DNA of 64,000 bases from Elizabethkingia occulta. Its GTDB lineage: Bacteria > Bacteroidota > Bacteroidia > Flavobacteriales > Weeksellaceae. Below the pieces are notes generated by a model that had not been told where the DNA came from, did not search any database, and saw nothing but the letters and a program-made list of their open reading frames with translations. Where the stretch lies: the NCBI RefSeq assembly GCF_002023715.1, contig NZ_MAHX01000016.1, forward strand, positions 62,001-126,000. Direction: 5' to 3'. Made by a program: the position numbers and the translations under genes. The stretch's first letter is position 1. Every line of letters starts with the position of its first letter. Below, one piece after another: positions 58,873 through 64,000 of this stretch.

Positions 58873-58973
58873 ATGTACCAAGTCAATGAGGAATGACTCT
58901 AACATATCCTCCTTATAAATTGGATAAACGCTTGTAAAATAGCATTTTTCATTAATAGTAGTTTTAGTGTTAG

Positions 58974-58998
58974 ACCCTGCTTAGGCAGGGTTTTTTAT
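58974..58998 (+). terminator. Terminator of the second sigma operon
   Basis: Stem ACCCTGC / GCAGGGT (58974-58980 with 58985-58991) with a 4-base loop, followed by TTTTT. Confidence 0.88.
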
Positions 58999-59023
58999 TT
59001 TTAGGTTTTTGGTTCAAAATCAA

Positions 59024-59031
59024 TATCTTTG
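59024..59031 (+). promoter_or_regulatory. -7 promoter element of lepA
   Basis: TATCTTTG matches TAnnTTTG, 18 bp before the chosen ATG at 59050. Confidence 0.6.
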
Positions 59032-59049
59032 CAGATACTAATAGATTCG

Positions 59050-60846
59050 ATGAAGAATATAAGAAATTTTTGCATTATTGCCCATATTGACCATGGTAAA
59101 AGTACTTTGGCTGATAGGCTTTTAGAATATACAAATACTGTATCACAAAGAGAATTGCAGTCGCAGACTCTTGATGATATGGACCTGGAAAAAGAGCGTG
59201 GAATTACGATTAAAAGTCACGCAATTCAGATGGATTATGAGTATAAAGGGGAGAAGTTTATTCTTAACCTTATTGATACTCCGGGGCATGTGGATTTTTC
59301 ATACGAAGTTTCCCGTTCAATTGCTGCATGTGAAGGAGCTTTGCTTATTGTGGATGCTGCCCAGAGTATTCAGGCTCAGACCATTTCCAACTTGTATCTG
59401 GCATTGGAGAATGATCTTACAATTATTCCTATTCTTAATAAAATAGACCTTCCTTCTGCAAACCCTGAAGAAGTAACAGATGAGATTATGAATCTTATCG
59501 GTTGTGAATATGAAGATGTACTTCGTGTTTCAGGTAAAACAGGAGAAGGAGTTCATAACCTGTTAGAGCAAATTGTTGAAAGAATTCCTGCACCTGTAGG
59601 AGATCCGGAAGCACCACTCCAGGCACTGATTTTTGACTCAGTATACAACCCGTTCAGAGGTATTGAAGCTTACTTTAAAGTTGTAAACGGAAGTATTTCT
59701 AAAAATGAAAAAATCAAATTCTTTGCTACTGGTAAAGAATATGGTGCAGATGAAGTAGGAACCTTGAAACTAAAACAGGTACCAAAGAAAACCATTCAGT
59801 GTGGTGATGTTGGTTATCTGGTTTCCGGTATTAAAGACGCAAGAGAGGTAAAAGTAGGAGATACCATTACTTCTTTTGACAGACCTGCAGCAGGACCGAT
59901 TGAAGGATTTGAAGAAGTAAAACCAATGGTTTTTGCGGGTATTTACCCAATTGATTCTGAAGATTTCGAAGAGCTTAGATTTTCACTTGAAAAATTAAGG
60001 CTTAATGATGCTTCTCTGGTTTTTGAACCAGAAAGTTCAGCAGCATTAGGTTTCGGTTTCCGATGCGGATTCCTCGGAATGCTACACATGGAAATTGTTC
60101 AGGAGCGACTGGATAGGGAGTTTAATATGAACGTTATTACTACAGTTCCGAACGTGTCTTATTTTGGATATTCTAAAAAGGAGCCTGAAGTTCCGATTCT
60201 GATTAATAACCCTTCAGAAATGATGGACCCATCGATTATGGACAGGGTAGAAGAGCCTTATATTAAAGCATCTATCATTACTAAATCGGATTTTGTAGGT
60301 TCGGTAATGACTTTATGTATTGAGAAAAGAGGAGAAATCGTTAACCAAAGTTATTTGACTTCAGAGCGAGTTGAGCTAATCTTCAATATGCCATTGGCGG
60401 AAGTTGTTTTTGACTTCTACGACCGTCTGAAATCAATTTCCAAAGGTTATGCTTCATTCGACTACCATCCAATTGGATTCAGAGCTTCTAAGCTTGTAAA
60501 AATGGATATTCTGATCAATGGAGATATGGTGGATGCCTTATCTTCATTAATTCACGATAGTAACGCATACCACATCGGAAAGAAAATGTGTGAGAAGTTG
60601 CGTGAACTGATCCCTAGACAACAGTTCGATATTGCGGTTCAGGCAGCATTAGGAACTAAAGTTATCGCAAGAGAAACGATTAAAGCCCTTAGAAAAGACG
60701 TAACAGCAAAATGTTATGGTGGAGATATCTCCAGAAAACGTAAGCTCTTGGAGAAACAGAAAGAGGGTAAAAAGAAAATGAAACAGATTGGTAGAGTAGA
60801 AGTGCCACAATCAGCGTTCATGGCAGTATTAAAGCTTAATGACTAA
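59050..60846 (+). CDS. lepA: Elongation factor 4 (LepA)
   Basis: This ribosomal back-translocase-like GTPase assists translation and ribosome assembly. The start is placed at [24 protein letters not shown] (59050); the frame is open 7 codons more, but the promoter at 59024-59031 leaves no room for an earlier start. G motifs: [23 protein letters not shown]. The C-terminal LepA-specific end is [37 protein letters not shown]. The length of about 598 is normal. Confidence 0.97.
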   Translation: MKNIRNFCIIAHIDHGKSTLADRLLEYTNTVSQRELQSQTLDDMDLEKERGITIKSHAIQMDYEYKGEKFILNLIDTPGHVDFSYEVSRSIAACEGALLIVDAAQSIQAQTISNLYLALENDLTIIPILNKIDLPSANPEEVTDEIMNLIGCEYEDVLRVSGKTGEGVHNLLEQIVERIPAPVGDPEAPLQALIFDSVYNPFRGIEAYFKVVNGSISKNEKIKFFATGKEYGADEVGTLKLKQVPKKTIQCGDVGYLVSGIKDAREVKVGDTITSFDRPAAGPIEGFEEVKPMVFAGIYPIDSEDFEELRFSLEKLRLNDASLVFEPESSAALGFGFRCGFLGMLHMEIVQERLDREFNMNVITTVPNVSYFGYSKKEPEVPILINNPSEMMDPSIMDRVEEPYIKASIITKSDFVGSVMTLCIEKRGEIVNQSYLTSERVELIFNMPLAEVVFDFYDRLKSISKGYASFDYHPIGFRASKLVKMDILINGDMVDALSSLIHDSNAYHIGKKMCEKLRELIPRQQFDIAVQAALGTKVIARETIKALRKDVTAKCYGGDISRKRKLLEKQKEGKKKMKQIGRVEVPQSAFMAVLKLND

Positions 60847-60854
60847 ATATAGAG

Positions 60855-60882
60855 AAGACCGGACATAGCTCCGGTCTTTTTA
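60855..60882 (+). terminator. Terminator of lepA
   Basis: Stem AAGACCGGA / TCCGGTCTT (60855-60863 with 60870-60878) with a 6-base loop, followed by T-rich DNA. Confidence 0.9.
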
Positions 60883-60970
60883 TTTACTATATATCGGAAG
60901 GTTTTAGAACGCACTCCCTAATATATATCATAAAATCAGTTATTGCTGATTTAGAACAAGGATCATTCCT

Positions 60971-60978
60971 TAACTTTG
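60971..60978 (+). promoter_or_regulatory. -7 promoter element of kptA
   Basis: TAACTTTG matches TAnnTTTG, 34 bp before the kptA ATG. Confidence 0.5.
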
Positions 60979-61012
60979 GGTAGGATAGTCCGGAAATTAA
61001 TTAACACAGAAT

Positions 61013-61555
61013 ATGAATGAAGTTGAAATAAAGAGGATAAGCAAATTTCTAAGTCTTATTCTCCGGCATCAGCCACAATCTATTAATTTAAAATTGGATG
61101 AAAATGGCTGGGCTGATGTACAGGAATTGATTATAAAATCTACGAAAAACAGAATTCGTTTTACAATAGAAGAGCTAAATGAAGTTGTTGAAAAGAACAA
61201 TAAAAAACGTTTTGCTTTCAATGAAGACCATACCAAAATAAGAGCCAGTCAGGGGCATTCAATTGCAATTGACCTTGCTCTTGTCTCACAGCAGCCTCCC
61301 GAATTTTTATATCATGGTACTGCCAGAGCGAATATTTCTTCAATTCTGGAAACCGGAATAGAAAAGAGAAGCCGGCAGCATGTACATTTGAGTAGTGATA
61401 AAGAAACCGCTGTAAAGGTTGGATCTCGCCATGGTGAACCTGTTGTCTTAACCATTAGAACAGGGAAAATGCATAATGACGGAATTCTATTCTATCAATC
61501 TGAAAACGGGGTGTGGTTAACAGATTATGTAAATACAAAATACATTTCGAAATAA
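61013..61555 (+). CDS. kptA: RNA 2'-phosphotransferase (Tpt1/KptA)
   Basis: The 180-residue protein moves an RNA 2'-phosphate to NAD+, making ADP-ribose 1'',2''-cyclic phosphate. It has an N-terminal winged helix (KRISKFLSLILRHQPQSINLKLDENGWADVQELI, FAFNEDHTKIRASQGHS) and a C-terminal ADP-ribosyltransferase fold (LYHGTARANISSILETGIEKRSRQHVHLS). The catalytic Arg-His-Arg-Arg set can be placed in RHQ, QGHS, HGTAR and KRSR. In yeast it ends tRNA splicing; the bacterial substrate is unknown. Its stop codon is directly followed by the next ATG. Confidence 0.95.
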   Translation: MNEVEIKRISKFLSLILRHQPQSINLKLDENGWADVQELIIKSTKNRIRFTIEELNEVVEKNNKKRFAFNEDHTKIRASQGHSIAIDLALVSQQPPEFLYHGTARANISSILETGIEKRSRQHVHLSSDKETAVKVGSRHGEPVVLTIRTGKMHNDGILFYQSENGVWLTDYVNTKYISK

Positions 61556-62287
61556 ATGAGCAGAACATTAGTTGTAGGAGATATTCATGGTGGGCTTAAG
61601 GCTCTGGAGCAGATATTAGAACGTGCAAACGTTACAGATAAAGATAAACTGATTTTTCTTGGAGATTATGTAGACGGATGGAGCGAATCCTCACAAGTAA
61701 TCAATGCTCTTATCGAGCTTTCACAAAAACAAGAGTGTATATTCATTAAAGGGAATCATGATCTTTATTGCGAAGAATGGCTAAGCTTTGGTCATAAACC
61801 TGAAATGTGGCTCTTAAACGGTGGCGTAAGTACTATGGAGAGTTACGCAGATTTTTCGGATAAGGAGATAGATAAACATCTGGAATTTTTCAGCCAAATG
61901 TATAATTACTATACTGATGAACAGAACCGGCTTTTTATACATGCCGGTTATTCTTCTATGCACGGACCCGAGAAAGAAATGCATTCCAGTAATTACAGAT
62001 GGGACAGAACATTGTGGGAGACTGCAGTAGCTTTGGATACAAGAATTGAGAAAAGTTCTGTACAATATCCAAAAAGACTGCTTTTATTCAGTGAAATATT
62101 TATAGGCCATACACCTACGCTCCATTTAGGAGTATCTCATCCCCTGAATAAGGCTAATATCTGGAATGTAGATACTGGAGCAGCCTTTACCGGAGCTGTA
62201 TCTATTATGGATATCAATACCAAGGACTTTTGGCAAAGTGAGCCACTTCCACATCTGTATCCGAATGAAAAGGGAAGAAATCCCTGA
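61556..62287 (+). CDS. Calcineurin-like metallophosphoesterase
   Basis: The 243-residue protein has the PPP-type metal motifs GDIHG (D9, H11), GDYVDGWSES (36-45), GNHDLY (N67, H68) and a later HAGYSS with metal-binding His and GHTPT. The domain fits Ser/Thr phosphatases and nucleotide phosphoesterases. It begins immediately after kptA with no gap, so the two are certainly translated together. A role on the KptA product or RNA ends is suggested by context only. Confidence 0.9.
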   Translation: MSRTLVVGDIHGGLKALEQILERANVTDKDKLIFLGDYVDGWSESSQVINALIELSQKQECIFIKGNHDLYCEEWLSFGHKPEMWLLNGGVSTMESYADFSDKEIDKHLEFFSQMYNYYTDEQNRLFIHAGYSSMHGPEKEMHSSNYRWDRTLWETAVALDTRIEKSSVQYPKRLLLFSEIFIGHTPTLHLGVSHPLNKANIWNVDTGAAFTGAVSIMDINTKDFWQSEPLPHLYPNEKGRNP

Positions 62288-62346
62288 TCTGTAAATAAAT
62301 TATGATGACAATGTTGTAAATTTAAGTTTTGAAAAATAATAAATTC

Positions 62347-64000
62347 ATGAAGCTTAAATTTCTTTTATTGTCTTGCTTTTCGGGGTTGGTGTTTGGACAA
62401 AATACTTACCTCACACCATATGAAAAGGGAAACGGCAATCAGTCCGTTACTTATGATGAGATGAATACTTTCTACAAGGATTTGTCTAAAAACTTCAAAA
62501 ACATTCAGTACCTGCAAAAAGGAGAAGATGATAACGGAAAACCTATTTATGTTGTTGTTTTTAATCCGTTTAAAGAGAAAATAGAAAAACTAGGTAAGGA
62601 TAAAACTGTCCTGATGATTAATAACGGGATTCATCCCGGAGAACCCGATGGTATAGATGCTACAATGATGCTGATGCGAGATCTGGCAACGCAGAAGATA
62701 AAAGCTCCTAAGAATGTTGTTATAGCAGCAATTGCAGCATATAATGTTAGTGGAATGCTGAACAGAGGCTCATATTCCAGAGCAAATCAGAACGGACCTG
62801 AAGAATATGGATTCCGTGGTAATGCTAGGAACTATGATCTGAACAGGGATTTTATAAAAGCTGATACAAAAAATGCCAGAAGTTTCCAGCAGATATACCA
62901 ATGGTTAAATCCCGATGTATTTATTGATAATCACGTGAGCAACGGAGCGGATTACCAATATACTTTCACTTATATTTCTACACATAAGGAAAGACTAGGA
63001 AAATCACTTGGTGATTATTTTTTCAACGAATTTCAGGCTGACAATCTAAAGCAAATGCAGTCATTGGGATACGAAAGTACTCCTTATGTTAATATTCACG
63101 GAGATGTTCCGGAAATAGGCTTTGCTGCTTTCGAAGATTCTCCACGCTATGCTACTGGCTATACAAGCTTATTCAACTCTATTGGGACGGTTGTGGAAAC
63201 CCATATGCTGAAGCCCTATGATAAAAGAGTAGATGCTACTTACAAATACATGCTGGTAAATCTTGAGAATATCGATAAGAATTATAAGAGAATAAAAGAG
63301 ATTCGTAAAGAAAACCTTAAACAATATACAGCCGGGAAACAATATCCTATTCGTTGGAAAGTAGATTCTACAAAGTATTCAACAATGGATTTTAAAGGTT
63401 TTGAGGCGGGATATAAGCCAAGTGGAATCTCCGGACAGAAAAGATTGTATTATGACCGTAATAAGCCTTTTACAAAAAAGATAAAACTCTTCAATACCTA
63501 TGCTCCAACCGGATTTGTAATTATCCCGAGGTATTATGTAATTCCACAATCGGAATATCGTGTAATAGAGGAATTAAAAAGAAATCATATTAAGATGAAC
63601 ATACTGAAGCGTGACAGTATTGCTACAGTAGAATCTTATAAAATCAATGACTTCAAGACTGTAAAGAATCCTTACGAAGGTCATTATGTTCACTATGAAA
63701 CAGTTGTAGGGAAATCCAATAAACAAATTAAATTTCTGGCAGGAGATTATGTGGTACCAACACAGCAATCCGGCGTGAAATATATATTAGAAACATTAGA
63801 ACCTGAAGCTTTAGATTCTTTCTTTAACTGGAACTTCTTTGATGCTATGCTGGGACAAAAGGAATACTATTCTGCGTATATATTTGAAGATACAGCAACA
63901 GACCTCATGAAAAATGATACAGCACTAAGAACTGCCTTTGAAGCTAAGAAGAAAATAGATAAAGATTTTGCAAAAGATGGCAAAGCACAGCTGGACTGGG
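62347..64000 (+). CDS. M14-family zinc carboxypeptidase, 3' end outside window
   Basis: The frame is open from the ATG at 62347 to the window end (551 full codons), so it continues beyond. A signal peptide (MKLKFLLLSCFSGLVFG, then Q) leads to an M14 domain. The zinc motif is NNGIHPGEPDG with H96 and E99, then RNYDLNRDF and IDNHVSNG with the third zinc His. The catalytic Glu region may be FIVETHM-like VVETHML. It is probably a secreted or periplasmic carboxypeptidase or murein peptidase; the substrate is not clear. Confidence 0.9.
   Translation, partial: MKLKFLLLSCFSGLVFGQNTYLTPYEKGNGNQSVTYDEMNTFYKDLSKNFKNIQYLQKGEDDNGKPIYVVVFNPFKEKIEKLGKDKTVLMINNGIHPGEPDGIDATMMLMRDLATQKIKAPKNVVIAAIAAYNVSGMLNRGSYSRANQNGPEEYGFRGNARNYDLNRDFIKADTKNARSFQQIYQWLNPDVFIDNHVSNGADYQYTFTYISTHKERLGKSLGDYFFNEFQADNLKQMQSLGYESTPYVNIHGDVPEIGFAAFEDSPRYATGYTSLFNSIGTVVETHMLKPYDKRVDATYKYMLVNLENIDKNYKRIKEIRKENLKQYTAGKQYPIRWKVDSTKYSTMDFKGFEAGYKPSGISGQKRLYYDRNKPFTKKIKLFNTYAPTGFVIIPRYYVIPQSEYRVIEELKRNHIKMNILKRDSIATVESYKINDFKTVKNPYEGHYVHYETVVGKSNKQIKFLAGDYVVPTQQSGVKYILETLEPEALDSFFNWNFFDAMLGQKEYYSAYIFEDTATDLMKNDTALRTAFEAKKKIDKDFAKDGKAQLDW

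Noticed and set aside
1-64000. CRISPR arrays, tRNA or rRNA genes, insertion sequences, prophage
   Set aside because: No regularly spaced repeats, cloverleaf sequences, rRNA stretches, transposase or integrase genes were seen. The gaps between genes are short and AT-rich.

Overview
The window comes from an AT-rich Flavobacteriia genome, most likely Weeksellaceae (an Elizabethkingia- or Chryseobacterium-like organism). The evidence is family content: a GLPGLI protein, 2TM-domain proteins, a MurF-alanine racemase fusion, a NagB-PIG-L fusion, a FeoB-associated Cys-rich peptide and a TonB receptor with a carboxypeptidase-like N-terminal domain. Many genes also carry a Bacteroidetes-type -7 element (TAnnTTTG) instead of a sigma70 -10 box, and few have a clear Shine-Dalgarno sequence. 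The genus is inference; the class is well supported. I see no rRNA, tRNA, CRISPR, insertion sequence or prophage. The DNA looks like ordinary chromosome.

Layout. 1-34 kb is read mostly on the minus strand. It holds menD next to a class IV aminotransferase, a GNAT enzyme, a PA0069-type radical SAM protein, nagB-PIG-L, a lipoprotein/ECF sigma/anti-sigma-barrel operon, a LytS/LytTR two-component operon with three 2TM modules, a TonB receptor/TPR pair, a lipoprotein Cu/Zn SOD (plus strand), a GLPGLI protein, a TPR protein with glmM, feoA-feoB-Cys-rich peptide, mscS, a C-terminal processing protease and surE (plus strand). After these come a tight operon nucleosidase / Lgt-like protein / 2-TM peptide / Tes-like radical SAM enzyme, then fabG, a GH29 fucosidase, a WG-repeat protein, rsmI and a Glu-rich protein. 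36-45 kb is plus strand: tdk, murF-alr, a patatin-barrel protein, ybeY, mnmG and a methyltransferase. pgk follows on minus. 47-53 kb is plus: rpiB, rnr, lysE-type exporter, LD-carboxypeptidase, yraN, a YdfG-like SDR and tsaB. Next is a minus block (maf, KdsC-like HAD, DUF2520 protein, HxlR regulator), then plus again: MFS exporter, a second ECF sigma cassette, lepA, kptA with a phosphoesterase, and an M14 carboxypeptidase that runs off the end.

Two signals stand out. First, mnmG is flanked on both sides by a perfect 16-bp parS (ParB-binding) palindrome. Three kb further on, the 649-bp pgk-rpiB gap holds two perfect inverted DnaA boxes plus three one-mismatch boxes in AT-rich DNA. Together these suggest the chromosomal origin and centromere-like region. 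Second, the operon at 27.6-30.6 kb joins a radical SAM enzyme resembling archaeal tetraether lipid synthases to an Lgt-like membrane protein that lacks key Lgt residues, a small membrane peptide, and an MTA/SAH-type nucleosidase that could remove the 5'-deoxyadenosine by-product. It is the best candidate here for an undescribed lipid or lipoprotein modification system.

Functional themes are cell-envelope building (glmM, nagB, murF-alr, LD-carboxypeptidase), envelope sensing (two ECF sigma cassettes and a LytS/LytTR system), iron uptake, menaquinone synthesis, and translation/RNA quality (rsmI, ybeY, mnmG, rnr, tsaB, lepA, kptA).
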